A stretch of DNA of 64,000 nucleotides. Source: Nannobrachium achirus (lineage: Eukaryota; Chordata; Actinopteri; Myctophiformes; Myctophidae). A program made the translations under genes and the position numbers. Shown one piece after another: positions 38,262-49,578 of this stretch (position 1 is the first letter of the stretch; each line of letters begins with the position of its first letter). The notes below the pieces were generated by a model. The model was not told where the DNA came from and made no database searches. It saw only the letters and a list, made by a program, of their open reading frames with translations. The stretch is taken from NCBI GenBank assembly GCA_963921795.1, contig OY997654.1, positions 1,319,867-1,383,866 of the forward strand, written 5' to 3'.

Positions 38262-38470
38262 TAATTACCTACTTTCTCCCGAGGGGGAAATTCAGTATTT
38301 TCAGCCCAACCCAGCTGATTCGCTCCCCACAAGGAGCGCCTGAGCAATAGGGGTTAGAATCTTGCTCAGGGACACACATCGACATTGCTACCCTGGCCTG
38401 GAATTGAACCAGGACAACCAGGGGCTCTGGCTCCCCAGGCGGCCACATCGTGACAACCACACTGGTTATC
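38262..38470 (-). repeat. SINE-like repeat with a B-box-like motif
   Basis: On the minus strand GGTTCAATTCCAGG matches the tRNA B box loosely and is followed by the complement of CTTGCTCAGGGACACAC, a motif common to several fish interspersed repeats. No A box or TSD is clear. Confidence 0.4.
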
Positions 38471-39059
38471 ATGAGACTGAAACAATATGTTCATATGGGA
38501 ATTCCCAGATATGGGCTTAACATTGATGAATTTCTGGGATCTTGGCCATATATGGAGCTTGACATGAGGCGTGACTGATGTACATGATCTGCAGATTTTT
38601 ATACTAAACGCAAACTACAGTCGCAATAATCTATCTATCTATCAATTCTCAAAGTCTGTGTGTCCATGTGTTGGTCCATAATATGCAGTGCTGAGTGGCA
38701 ATTCGATAGGACCAACAGTTTCCAAGAAACGAAAACTGTATCTGTCTGACTGGGAGTCTGTGGAGGACACACTGATTCTGCAGATAAAATCTCTGTGCAT
38801 TTGGGGAGAATGCTGCATGCATTCTCTTTTATGATGGCTTTGGTGAATGTCATTTTATTTGCTGTTACGCCGATCACAGCCAACAAGACAAGTATCTGTC
38901 GATACCGATGCCCAGCTAATGATCGGTCTCTCCCTATAATAAAAAAAAAGAAGATGCAAACAGTAGGCCAAGAAATACATTTCTTCATCACATCAAATTG
39001 CTGGTTATTTCAGTACGCAGCCTCCAACAAAGCCTTACAATAGGTATACTTTTCTATTA

Positions 39060-39540
39060 TGTCAAGTGGCTAGAGGAGACTGCAAAGTGCCACACCAGGC
39101 AACCACTTCTGGAAAAAACACCCTTTCAGTCCAGGGCTGTTCAATCTGAAATGACCTACCTCTATTAATAAGAGATTGTTTGTCATTTCCATCCTTCAAG
39201 TTTAACCTAAAAAAAATGGTTACTTGGTGACAATCAAACGTGTGACCATGTATAGTCTTAATAGTCTTAGTATAGCACATGTATGTCTAGTATAGTTTTT
39301 AATCGTCCTTTTGCGAATGTAGGGTTCTTACTGTTGGAATAGTATAGTACTTGTATGTATGTGTTTTAGGTGTCTTTTCTTGATGTAAGATTGTTGTTGT
39401 TGGTATATGTTTTGTGTTGTGTTTCATGTGGGGACTACGGATTGAATTTAGCATTCTTGCTAAGTCCGGTATATTTACATTGCTTTATGTAGTGTACATT
39501 AATATACGGTACACTGTCCCGTCCAAATAAATAAATAAAG
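39060..39540 (+). mobile_element. LINE 3' end, 5'-truncated and degenerate
   Basis: Plus-strand sequence resembles the extreme C terminus of a fish non-LTR ORF2 (an LPTSI-like, then FK-KLK-W-like pattern, heavily mutated). It is followed by a 3' UTR with GGGGACTACGGATTGAATTT and ACTGTCCCGTCC, ending in AATAAATAAATAAAG. The (AATA)n tail and 5' truncation fit target-primed reverse transcription. The clade cannot be fixed by eye. Confidence 0.55.
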
Positions 39541-40072
39541 TGTTCACCTCTGCACGGAGGAGGTGTCATGCATTATGCTAATATGCAAGTAGTTCCAGGA
39601 GTAGTCGGTATGTCGTTGGCATGTCCTTATTTCTCTCTTCTGAAAGAGTTGATTTTCTTGCTTATTTTCTTGCAATCGTACATAATTTAGTTCCAACTTC
39701 AGTAGGCATGCAAACCTTAAAACAAAAGTTGTTTTTAATCCCAAGCCAGCTATGAGTTAACAAGTTAACCATTTTTTTAGTCTTGCTGTTTCAAATAAAG
39801 TTTGTAATTGAAGAAAGTATCGGCTTAAGAGAAAGAACAAAGAACACTACAGCTCATAATGATGAAATAAAATACCTCTGTACTTGTGTTGAATGAAGAT
39901 GTAGCGATAAAGTGCCCTTCATAAGGATACTGTATTGCTTTGTCCCCTTTCTACTCATGATTCTGGCACTTGTACATTATAACAACATAAAAAAAAAAAA
40001 AAAAAAAAGACAGGCAGGACACATTATATTGTAACTTCTGTGTGAAATTAAAACAAGCAATTATAAACAGTT
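39541..40072. other. No gene recognised; poly(A) run at 39990-40008
   Basis: AT-rich, apparently single-copy sequence with one A homopolymer. No domain-bearing frame. Confidence 0.4.
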
Positions 40073-40627
40073 TGCTCCTAGAACTATTGAATGCTTTAAC
40101 CAGTGAAAAATAGCGGATATACAAGCTCACAGCGTGGCACCGAGTGCCCCGCTGCGAGCTTGTAGATCTGCTATTTTTGAAAAAGTCGTGAAAATGTGTG
40201 CAAATCTTTGAATATATGTATTTTCAAAGCAAACGTTTGTAACTCAAATTTTGCTTCTGGGGGGTCCCTGGAACCAAATATTTTGAGATGGGGGTCTGCG
40301 GCCAAATACATATAATTTTGGGGGTCCTTCACATGAAAAGGTTTGAGCACCACTGACATTAGTCTCTCAAGAACAGACTTACTGAGCTCCATTTAAGTGA
40401 AAAGGACCTTTTCTTTGACGATGGCTAGCCAGGTTTCTGACATAGAAACACAGGTTTTTCAAAAAACCTTAGAAGGATTCAAAAGACACTTATAGAATCG
40501 AGTACAAATTCTAATTTTCACGATTTTTCAAAAATAGCAGATCTACAAGCTCGCAGCGCGGCATTTTCAATAGTTAAAGCATAAAATAATAATACACAAT
40601 AATATGTAGCCGTTCTGAATGGGTTAA
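40073..40627. mobile_element. Family D MITE
   Basis: The right end CCGTTCTGAATGGG precedes TTAA (40624-40627); the left end is degraded before AACTATTGAATGCTTTAACC. The hairpin at about 40103-40175 is well preserved; the second (about 40524-40565) has lost its right half. The body carries GGGGGTCCCTGGAACC and GTGAAAAGGACC. Confidence 0.7.
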
Positions 40628-42262
40628 GACTTGATTGGTGGCACAATGAAACACATTCACTACTTTGTCAGACCTGAGATTTAAATGTGTACGTCTGCAA
40701 CTGGACTTTGCATGACCGTTGAAAATATCATACCAGTCAAACTGTGTACAACTGCAGTAGAAGTGGATTTCATCAACATGTCCCACCGTAAATCCTCGGC
40801 TCAGCAGAGGCTACAGTTTATCACAAGCACAAATCTGTTCCCATTTCTTACTTGATCCATTCACTGATACGCAAAGGAATTCAATCAGGCCAAGCTTACC
40901 AACATAAAAAGGATTTCTCGTGGCTGCGGCGGGTCCGTGGCACTGAACCAACTTCAGTAGCTCAAGGAACCTTTAAGGATGGTCTTTTGTTGCACAACAT
41001 TAAAGGTGACCCCATGCCTTTTATTCCTGTGATAGCTGCGAGGGCTAATACTCATCACTGGACTGAGTTGAAAGATTGCCACGAGACATCGCACTTCACC
41101 GAGAACAGAATGGGCAGTACCCTTTACTCTTCCCGGTTTCCTTTCTGAAGCTATATGGCAACAATGTTTCCATTGCGATTTCAATCTGCAGCGTCATGAT
41201 GCAATCAAACTGTATTATTGTTGGCAATGGAGGAAGGTTTTATATACACCCACATATCCATGGATGCAGCTGTTTGTATCTCTTGTAGGGAAAAAGATAA
41301 AGGCCTCCAACTGTGCCAACTGCACAGTCCACGTCTCTTCGGTGAATTGCTGAGGATAATCTTTTGCCAAGCAAAATGTTCAGGGCCACTTTTCACCGAA
41401 GCATATACAGTACAGCTTTACTGACCACACACTATCCATACCGTCTAAGATAAGACAAAGGAAGGCTATAGTGTGGTTGGCTCCATTCCATCTCCATTAC
41501 AGTGTAGTGCAAAGCAGTTGCTGCAGAGGAGCCCTCTTAATAACTGTCAATACATGTATGTCCAATTCAAAGTTGACGCTATACAGTTTGAGGTTGGCAT
41601 ATTTTCATAGTATAACATGATCTAAGTTCAAATCCATTGCTTAGCTGGATTACAATACATCATTTCAAGATTTGTCAGTAATTGTAAATGTAAATGTCAA
41701 CAAAGATCCTGTGGTGTCTCTTTTTTTAATCACTTTATTCATCAAAGTCAATCAAAGGATGTGATGGTATTAATCCGTTTGCTATTAACCAGCAATTCAA
41801 ATAGTGCTGCATGTGAGAAAAAAATGGCTTCTCTGCTATCTGTGCTGCGGTAACAAAATATGCACTGCTTTCCATCATGAACTCTATATCTCTCCTCTTC
41901 TGCTGACTGTCACTTCATAACTCCGCCAGAGAGGAATTCAAAGATTTTGCAGATAATCTGACCTGAAACCCCCTAAATCCTGTGAAATGAAACCGCAAGG
42001 CAGCTTACTGGGCATACTGATTGTAATGGTAATAGTCTCGTTTTATTGCTAGAATTGTGTGCGATCGGAATGTATTTGCCAGTAGATATCAATGGAAGTA
42101 TGATACAGGATGTATCTTTAATAACGCTGGATGGAAAGGAATGAGGACAAAAATAAATTAACATCACTTAAACTATGGAGATTATATAACTAATGTGCCT
42201 TGACGTTGAATCTGTGAAAAAGAAACATTTCCCCATTTTTGTCCAATATATTTTTGTCCAAT
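40628..42262. other. 1.6 kb of apparently single-copy sequence without a recognisable gene
   Basis: This is the longest stretch in the window without an obvious transposon. Open frames are below 100 codons, overlap on both strands and lack recognisable domains. It could be intronic or intergenic DNA. Confidence 0.45.
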
Positions 42263-42522
42263 ATATCGTCGTTGGTGGAAACCTCGTATCTCCAAGTTTA
42301 AAATGTGTACGTTCTTTCGAAAAGATAGCCCTGCTTCATCATACAAGGTCATCGCACAAAAGTAGTGAAAACAGCAGATCTACAAGCACACAACGCCTCG
42401 CGCCGCGAGGCGTTGTGTGCTTGTAGATCAGCTGTTTTCACTAGTATAAATAATTTTTTAAATGATAAATGCAAAACCAACGGTTTTGGACATACAAGGT
42501 TTTCACCCGACCACGACGATAT
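42263..42522. mobile_element. Family A MITE copy 5
   Basis: Left terminus ATATCGTCGTTGGTGGAAAC (slightly shortened), right terminus the complement of ATATCGTCGTGGTCGGGTG. The hairpin at about 42363-42440 is almost perfect, with tip CCTCGCGCCGCGAGG. Confidence 0.82.
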
Positions 42523-42848
42523 GTATAATATTAGTAAGAATGAAAGCTACACGCACAACCATCTTTGTGACATTACCTTAAGTTGCACTTACGCTCATCA
42601 CGCAGCATCAATACAGATCCATGTTTAACAGGCATTTGGAGCAGCGGATAAGGCTTTTTTAATGGCACTGTAAAGCAATTTCTGACTTCAACTCCTGGTG
42701 GAAAGGATGATGCAAAGCTCCAAATCGAATCAGTGCCATAACAATGGAAAACGGGTTTACATAAATATTGATTCTTCATGTGAAGTGAAATTATAAAAGT
42801 ACAATTTAACCATGCGCGGACAACCACATGAACAGTGGTGCAGATGGT

Positions 42849-42994
<146 letters not shown>

Positions 42995-43085
42995 CATACT
43001 GTATTAAGGCTGCATAATATATCAATAAACTAGAAAGATGAAAATGGAAATGGCAAGTGTTGCCCAGATGCGAGTGGAGTGATAA

Positions 43086-43133
43086 TGGTACAGTAAGACA
43101 GAATTAGACATAATTCTGTCTTAACTGTACCAT
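43086..43133. repeat. Near-perfect 48-bp hairpin
   Basis: TGGTACAGTAAGACAGAATT pairs with the right arm across a loop of about 4 bases, with a single unpaired base. It stands alone without MITE-like flanks. It is too short and loop-poor for a typical microRNA precursor. Confidence 0.8.
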
Positions 43134-43375
43134 TTGATTTTTTCCCATTCAAGTCAAAAGGGAAAATTAATTTACCAATACTGTACATTTATATACAGTA
43201 TGGAGATCTGTGTCAGTCCCTATTATGCCCATATGGAGATCCCTGATGTCATCAATATTAAGCACATATCTTGGAATGTCCATATATGGACATAATGTGC
43301 CAGTCTCATGTGGTCTATGATGTCAGACATCTATGTTGTCAGTCATCTCCATATTTGGGAAAAGTTACATGTTTA

Positions 43376-44873
43376 ATTGCGACCGTCAGGGAGCAGTTTA
43401 CTATGAAAACCTCCACCGGCCGTCCGTCCGTCCGTCCGTCCGTCCGTCACACGTCACACGTGACCATCAACAAACGTCACACCTTTGTTGATGTTTAAAT
43501 CGAAGAGTCTTGGTCAAATACTTCTGTTGGTTTCTGCACTGATCATTTATACAATTCAGCTGTGTTTGCTTGTGTCATCATGATGAGGTCATAAATCAGC
43601 CATGCCCAAATATAGATTTTACGGGTTTACATGCTTACTCAGTTATTCGTTATGTGAAAGTCCTATGACGTCTATGATATCTGACATCATCATACATACA
43701 TTCCCTTTTATGCCCATAAATGGAGATCCCCTCTGTAGAACCAGCCACTGACATCACTGTAATGTCAGGGGAACCAAATCCCTTTTATGCCCATATATGG
43801 AGATCCCTGTGATGCCAGGGGAACCAAATCCCTTTTATGCTCATATATGGAGATATGGAGATCCCCGTGTTGCCAGGGTAACCAAATCCATTTTATGCCC
43901 ATATATGGAGATCCCTGTGATGCCAGGGGAACCAAATCCCTTTTACGCCCATATATGGAGATCCCTTATGTCATCAATATTAAGCCCATATCTGTGAATA
44001 TCTTTGGGTACCAGATGTCTCCATATATGGTTAAATGGTCCGATATACATCACTGGCCAGAAGACCAAGAAATGGTGCAACCTCGCCCTTTGCTTTTCTC
44101 CCTTAGGCATCTTACTGGTAGGTAGTTTAATGAGGAATGCAGTATGGTGGTAGGTAGGTAGTTATGGCCTTTGATGTAAGATTTTCACTTTCTAGGATAA
44201 CTATATTTGCTATTCCCAGATGATGCCCTTTTAGGGTACCCCTCATGCCCATATATGGAGATCCCCAGGCTTTACTAATTAACATAAGTTTTATGCCCAT
44301 ATATGGAGATCATTGTCCCAATGTCATCAGATATATGGGCATAAATGGACACAGGCAAACTAGATGGGCTGTATGGATATCCAGATGTGTGATGTAAGTG
44401 TTTTATTCCAAATGTGGCACCCCACAGACATATTTCCAGAAACAAAATCCCTTTCATGCCCATATATGGAGATTTCTGATGTCATCAATCCCAGGCCCTG
44501 TAAAAAACATGGTTGCTATGGTAAACAGTTGGTTGCTAGGGTAAACAGTTGGTTGCTAGGGTAAGAAAACATGGTTGCTATGGTAAACAATTGGTTGCTA
44601 GGGTAAACAGTTGGTTGCTAGGGTAAAAAAAACATGGTTGCTGTGGTAAAAAGTTGGTTGCTAAGGTAAAAAACATGGTTGCTATGGTAAACAGTTGGTT
44701 AGTAGGGTAAACCTTCAATGATTTTGACATCTTGTTACTAATCCGTCGGTAGATAATGCCGGTCTTATATAAGGGTCATTTGTGTACGGTGTGATGTCAT
44801 ACTGATGTCAGCAGTGTGACAGGAGATAAGCGACCAACGGTCGCTTATCTCCCGATTAGGGAGTCTTACTGGT
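43376..44873 (+). mobile_element. Helentron-like element copy 3, with an unfilled Helitron site
   Basis: Same ends as copy 2 (ATTGCGACCGTCAGGGAGC; 3' hairpin AAGCGACC-AAC-GGTCGCTT; TTACTGGT). The interior matches copy 4 from 43376 to about 44510 and contains at least eight CCATATATGG motifs. At 43545/43546 (GATCA then TTTATAC) it is the empty counterpart of Helitron 3 in copy 4. 44510-44710 is a tandem series of GGTTGCTAGGGTAAACAGTT-like units absent from copy 4, followed by the CTTATATAAG module. Confidence 0.7.
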
Positions 44874-44999
44874 TTAAAGCTATACTGTGTGATTCTTTTC
44901 AATTAAACAAATCTTACATTTGATCTAACTATTAAATCGCTAAAGTTCTACAAGTCCCACTCTGTGAATTTCAGCCTCGAAAGCCTTCTCTTTATATGT

Positions 45000-45860
45000 T
45001 TTCTATGAGCCGTGAGGGGGGGTTGAATTTCGCGGCAAAATTAAGTCATCTACATCCTTCCGTATCCACAACTTTCCAACATCCCATCGTGCATTGCGCA
45101 GAAGGAGTGCGGCAGCTTCCGGCACCGCAGCCGAGTGTGATCTACAAGCTCACAGCGGTTGCATCTGCGACGCGACATGAGCTTGTATGTCTGCTGTTAA
45201 CCGGAAGTGTCCCGCAGATAATGCTACCGTAAATTCTCGCGGAAACAGGTGGATATGTTGTCTCCCGGATCATACACTACCGGCCAATCACAGCACAAAT
45301 CATACACTACCGGCCAATCACAGCACAAATCATACACTACCGGCCAATCACAACGCGTCTTGACGTCTTCTCAGGAAGTAGCTTGCCTCAACAGCAGTGT
45401 TTACTCTGGTGTAGGAGTCGTAGCCTGTAGCTCCCGAATGCCTGGTCGTAGAGGGACGCGGATACGTCTCTGCGAGGCGCAGGCGGACCCGGTGGTCCGC
45501 GGTGGCTCCGAGTGAAAAACGGACAGAAAAAGCAGATGCGACCGCGCTTTTCTGTAAAATACCTGCAATACCGCTACTGACCAGTTGTTGAGCAACTTAC
45601 AGTATAACTTTAAGTCAATGGATAAAATGAATCAACAATACATTTATATAAAATTAAACTAGGCCTATATAACGTATCCCTTTGTGTTTTAATGAACATG
45701 AATGTGATCTGGAGTTAGATTACGAGATAAACCCACTTTTGTGAATCTCATAACATTGGCCTGTATGGAAAACCGGATTTCCTGATTGAGCTATCTCCCG
45801 TGGCATTGTGGGAATTTGGGTTTTTCCCTTCAGCCCGCGGCTACCCCAGACAGCAAGCTA
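45000..45860. promoter_or_regulatory. Candidate CpG-rich promoter region
   Basis: CpG density rises relative to the surroundings, with motifs such as TCCGGCACCGCAG, TTCTCGCGG and GTGGTCCGCGG. A three-copy CCAAT-box repeat lies within it, and ATTGTGGGAATTT (near 45805) resembles a ZNF143/THAP11-type site. A degraded recurring hairpin (about 45142-45200) has inserted into it. Candidate exons lie just to the right. Direction of transcription is not certain. Confidence 0.4.
45271..45353. promoter_or_regulatory. 30-bp tandem repeat, three copies, each with a CCAAT box
   Basis: The unit CATACACTACCGGCCAATCA (continuing CAGCACAAAT) starts at 45271, 45301 and 45331; the third copy is shortened. Each holds GGCCAATCA, a strong NF-Y CCAAT-box match, so three boxes sit 30 bases apart, about three helical turns. 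Confidence 0.65.
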
Positions 45861-45896
45861 CGGTTTAATATAAAACCCTATCACAACGTGTCAAAC

Positions 45897-45949
45897 ATGC
45901 CGACGGCAAACGGGGACATCAAAGAGTCACTCGCCAAACACGCCATCCA
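45897..45949 (+). CDS. Possible first coding exon of an unidentified gene
   Basis: ATG at 45897 opens 17 codons reading MPTANGDIKESLAKHAI, then CA followed by GTGAGTAG, a good splice donor; without splicing the frame stops at once. It lies directly downstream of the CpG-rich region. I do not recognise the protein. A possible tiny second exon is at 46187-46208. This remains a prediction from signals only. Confidence 0.35.
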
Positions 45950-46186
45950 GTGAGTAGCATAACAATCCAACAGACGTCCATTCAACAGTTTTTCAAGTGT
46001 GACTTCTTTACGAGAAAACGTCCAAGCAACAGAAATAAATAACAGAGACCATGGCACGGTATTTGAGCATGATGCTTCTGAATACAAGGATTAGGCTTTG
46101 TGAGTCTATTGAGTATGAAACAAATTGGACTGAAGAAGATATCAGATTACATCAAAGAATACTTTCTTGTTCTTTTTTGGCCACAG

Positions 46187-46208
46187 CACAGGCTGCATCT
46201 TGCCATGG
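46187..46208 (+). CDS. Possible second micro-exon of the same unidentified gene
   Basis: A pyrimidine-rich tract and TTTTGGCCACAG precede CACAGGCTGCATCTTGCC-ATGG, followed by GTAAGTG, a strong donor. An alternative acceptor lies five bases further on. The exon would be about 17-22 bases; no continuation was recognised downstream. Confidence 0.2.
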
Positions 46209-46436
46209 GTAAGTGTTCAAATGACTGGGGGAACAAATTGATGCGTGTGTTGTAGATTTATTGTCAACTTGACAGGCCAAGTTATTAATTGATAACGTAA
46301 TAGAAGACAATATGCCAATTTTTCCACATCATTTATTCATGAACTTGATTCAGTGAGAGGAGGACAGAGCAGGACAGAGGGAGAGCAGGTTCCTTTTTGC
46401 TGAGAGGTTGAATCCTCTGGGACTTGTTTTAAGCAG

Positions 46437-46543
<107 letters not shown>

Positions 46544-46907
46544 CCTTCCTTTGTCTTATCTTAAAGATGGGGTGCTGTGTGGCTAATACGACAAATATGC
46601 CTTAATACATTATAATTGTCGTCTATAACTACAATGTAAAATTAAAAACACCTTAGATATTTTATTTCTTCTAGAAATGCCATGTGTAATTTTTATGGCA
46701 TGCATGTGCAAAAAAAAAACACAAACACATTTGAAAATATTGATTTGATGCTCATATTAACCATAGGAAGCATTACGTTTGTTTTTATTTGCACATGCAT
46801 GCCATAAATTCCATAGGGATAGATCACAAATTACATTAATGACATCATCAACATTTCTACTATTGAGTGAAAGATTAGCTATTCTATAATACATAAAATA
46901 ATTAAGG

Positions 46908-46951
<44 letters not shown>

Positions 46952-47288
46952 CTGAATCAATGAATGGATGAAAAGAACCCTTCAGAGCTTGATGTCTTGG
47001 AACTCAGATTTTCAGTTCACCTTTCGGTGCCATAAAACCTTTATCTTTCTCGTACCCATCTCGCCTAACTACTATTAATGTTAATGTAACAACTCGCATG
47101 GGCATTGGGTATGCGGTGAAGGTTTGCTTTTTTCTTTCTTGTCTTATAAAATACTACAATAGGCTACTTCAGTACTTCCAGGCAGAAGAGTGTAGCCCAC
47201 AGTAAGGTAAAACATAAATAAAACAAAGCAGCACTATTTTATGTCTGGCTTGGGGGTGGCGACTGGACTTTTTGACTTTTGTCTTTTA

Positions 47289-47515
47289 TTTAGGCCTAGA
47301 ATCATTGAATGCTTTACCCAGTGACAAATAGCAGATATACAAGCTCACAAGCTGTAGATCTGCTATTTTTGGAAAAGGTTGTGAAAATGTGTGCAAATCT
47401 TTGACTATAATATAGTCAAAGATTTGCACACATAATATTATTATTATGTATTTTCAAAGTGAAAGTTTGTAACTCAAATGTTGCTTCTGGGGGGTACCCG
47501 TTCTGAATGGATTAA
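47289..47515. mobile_element. Family D MITE, internally deleted
   Basis: Left end TAGGCCTAGAATCATTG, right end CCCGTTCTGAATGG before TTAA (47512-47515). The hairpin at about 47326-47373 is shortened. At 47389-47431 a perfect 43-bp palindrome (GTGTGCAAATCTTTGACTAT plus its complement) replaces the usual single-copy segment. Most of the body is missing. Confidence 0.7.
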
Positions 47516-47533
47516 AGATGCACTATGTAACTT

Positions 47534-47606
47534 TCCTCTTCTACCCCGGATTTGAACCAGGTTTCCTGCACAAGTGCTCCCATTTTACCATTGAGCTAAT
47601 AGAGCC
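47534..47606 (-). tRNA. tRNA-like sequence, probably a pseudogene or SINE head
   Basis: On the minus strand TAGCTCAATGG resembles an A box and GGTTCAAATCC a B box. A D-stem (GCTC/GAGC) and a T-arm (CCTGG-TTCAAAT-CCGGG) can be drawn. The anticodon arm region is about 8 bases too short and the acceptor stem is poor, so a functional tRNA is unlikely. Confidence 0.4.
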
Positions 47607-47852
47607 TGCCTGCTTGCTCAGTGGGTTAAACTGAATCTTGTCAGATCCTGTGTCAAGGCACGATCTAAATATCTCAATGGAAAAGGAGGGAGACCAAATA
47701 CAACCACCCCAATTGCATAAATTATATTGCATTAACATAGCCTATACTTTACCATACAGATTGGGGGAAAAAATACATTTCATTTAAATTAAATGTCCTG
47801 TCCTTTAAATTGTATTTAAAGGAGAATTATGGACTATAGGCATTTTCTTAAC

Positions 47853-48345
47853 TTGTTCATTTTAGGAGACCCCAACACACTGTCTGACATTGCCCCCTGT
47901 CTGGCCGAATGGATTCAGACTGCTCTCATGTTAGGCAGGAGGCTCCTGGTCAAAGAATGGAAAAATCCAACAGTGCCTGCTCTATCTCAGTGGTGTGCAT
48001 CCTTAGGTCAAGTTGCTGCCTATGAGAGGTTGTCCTACAGGTTGCTTAATAATACGGACAAATACGATTTGAAGTGGGGACACTACCTGTTGCAGGACTT
48101 GGGACTGGGAGGCGTTCCTGGCTCGTGAGCGAGTCTGTACTCACTGGTAAATGATTGTAATGTTACTCTTATAGGGGGTTTGACTGTGGCCGACCGATGT
48201 ACCTGTGCACACTGGAAAACTGTTGTATTCTTGTTTTATTTTTATTTGTGTTTGATTGTTGTATTGTTATTGTGTTTGTTGTGTATTTCTCTGTCTTTGT
48301 TTGTTTGTTTAAAAAATGGGAAAATTAATAAAGTACCAATCATAA
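47853..48345 (+). mobile_element. L1/Tx1-like LINE 3' fragment
   Basis: An open stretch of about 90 residues includes ALMLGRRLLVKEWKNPTVPA and YERLSYRLLN, the pattern of the C terminus of fish L1/Tx1-type ORF2 proteins. A stop at about 48126 is followed by a T-rich 3' UTR ending near AATTAATAAAGTACC. The reverse transcriptase domain is missing, so this is a 5'-truncated copy. Confidence 0.7.
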
Positions 48346-48664
48346 AAAACACATGTCAATATTTGTATTTTTAATCCCGAGTCCACTGCAACTCCGACCG
48401 CAAGTGCTAAATCACTTATTCTGATTGCTCGACTTCTGTCTTTCATAATGTCAGAGACATCTCCACAGAGTTTTGTCCCTAATGGGTTGTTGAAAAAAGG
48501 CCAACGGCCACTGAACCCCACCTCCCTTTTTTGTGTTTTTTAGTTTTTGCTTCTACCACGGTTAATCGATTGAAGAACATCAGATTACGGTAAGAAATGC
48601 ACTAGTCTGGACTTCTCTTTTAATGACTCCTATTTGTGAAGTAGGCTACACTACACTACAGTAG

Positions 48665-48850
48665 CAGTGGTTCCCAAATGTTTCAGACACTTTTTAGACC
48701 GGGACCCAAACTATCAGATCTATATGCGCACAACGCATCGCTTTCCAATAATTGTATGGTTCCTGACACAAAATGTTTTCGGATGGGGGTCCGTGGTCAA
48801 ATAATGTATGTATTTGCAGGCGCTACGAAAAAGTTTGAGAACCACTGCTT
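48665..48850. mobile_element. Remnant of a family D-like MITE
   Basis: GCAGTGGTTCCCAAATG, GGATGGGGGTCCGTGG and AAAAAGTTTGAGAACCACTG show the D or hAT body. A much degraded hairpin arm (TCAGATCTATATGCGC-ACAACGC) is at about 48714-48738. Confidence 0.55.
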
Positions 48851-49578
48851 TAAATAACTGTTTGGTATCCCTGCCTTCCAACATCCTCACCATTTCTAAT
48901 TGGCTGCCAATAAGAAAGACCAAGCAGTGATGAGGTGCTCTATAAGCAGCAAGGTTGAGCAACTCAACATCGTCTGGAACAAAATAATTAACACCAACAT
49001 GTTGGCTCTCTGAGGCAGAATTCACCCTCCAGTGTTTCAGATGAAAGAAAAGACCAAGGATAAGGACATACCCATTATTTGTTCCTTTTTAGTCTTTACA
49101 AAACAAGTTTTCTTCAAGAAATCGAGTTCTTTTGAATTTCTTTTTTAGTTATTATTATTTCTTTATTTTTATTTTTTTGAATCAATGATCTATTCTCTGC
49201 TGTGAGGAGGCCATTAACTCTTATACTGCTTTGGACGTTCCTGTTCGCCCCAATTCTCAAGAGACCTCCGCGCCAATACGGCGCTCGTTCGCGTTCGTTC
49301 GTTTACCTTGTTGATGTCCTTAAGCTGATGAGGGGTCGCGCCGCCGTGTACTGTAAACACATTTTCCGCGGTGATGGTGTAAAAAATCCATTATGCGTTA
49401 ACATCAACGGAGACCAATTCACTTCCTTGTTGATTTCTCTGGCTGTGAGGCTCTGTGGCCAGTGACTGGTCTGAATGCACGGCAACACATAACAGGCAAA
49501 TTCACATTCATTCTCGCATGACGCCGCCCTCTGCTGCCTGGCAGACCAAAGTGCACTATTGCACAATCAAAAAAAATA

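Noticed and set aside
43086..43133. A microRNA precursor
   Set aside because: The stem is only about 21 bp with a roughly 4-base loop and AT-rich flanks; it lacks the size and bulged structure of typical precursors.
45249..45515. 88-codon plus-strand frame in the CpG-rich region
   Set aside because: The first third is translation of the 30-bp CCAAT repeat and the rest lacks any recognisable motif; better explained as promoter DNA.
47534..47606. A functional tRNA gene
   Set aside because: The anticodon arm is about 8 bases too short and the acceptor stem does not pair; more likely a SINE head or pseudogene.
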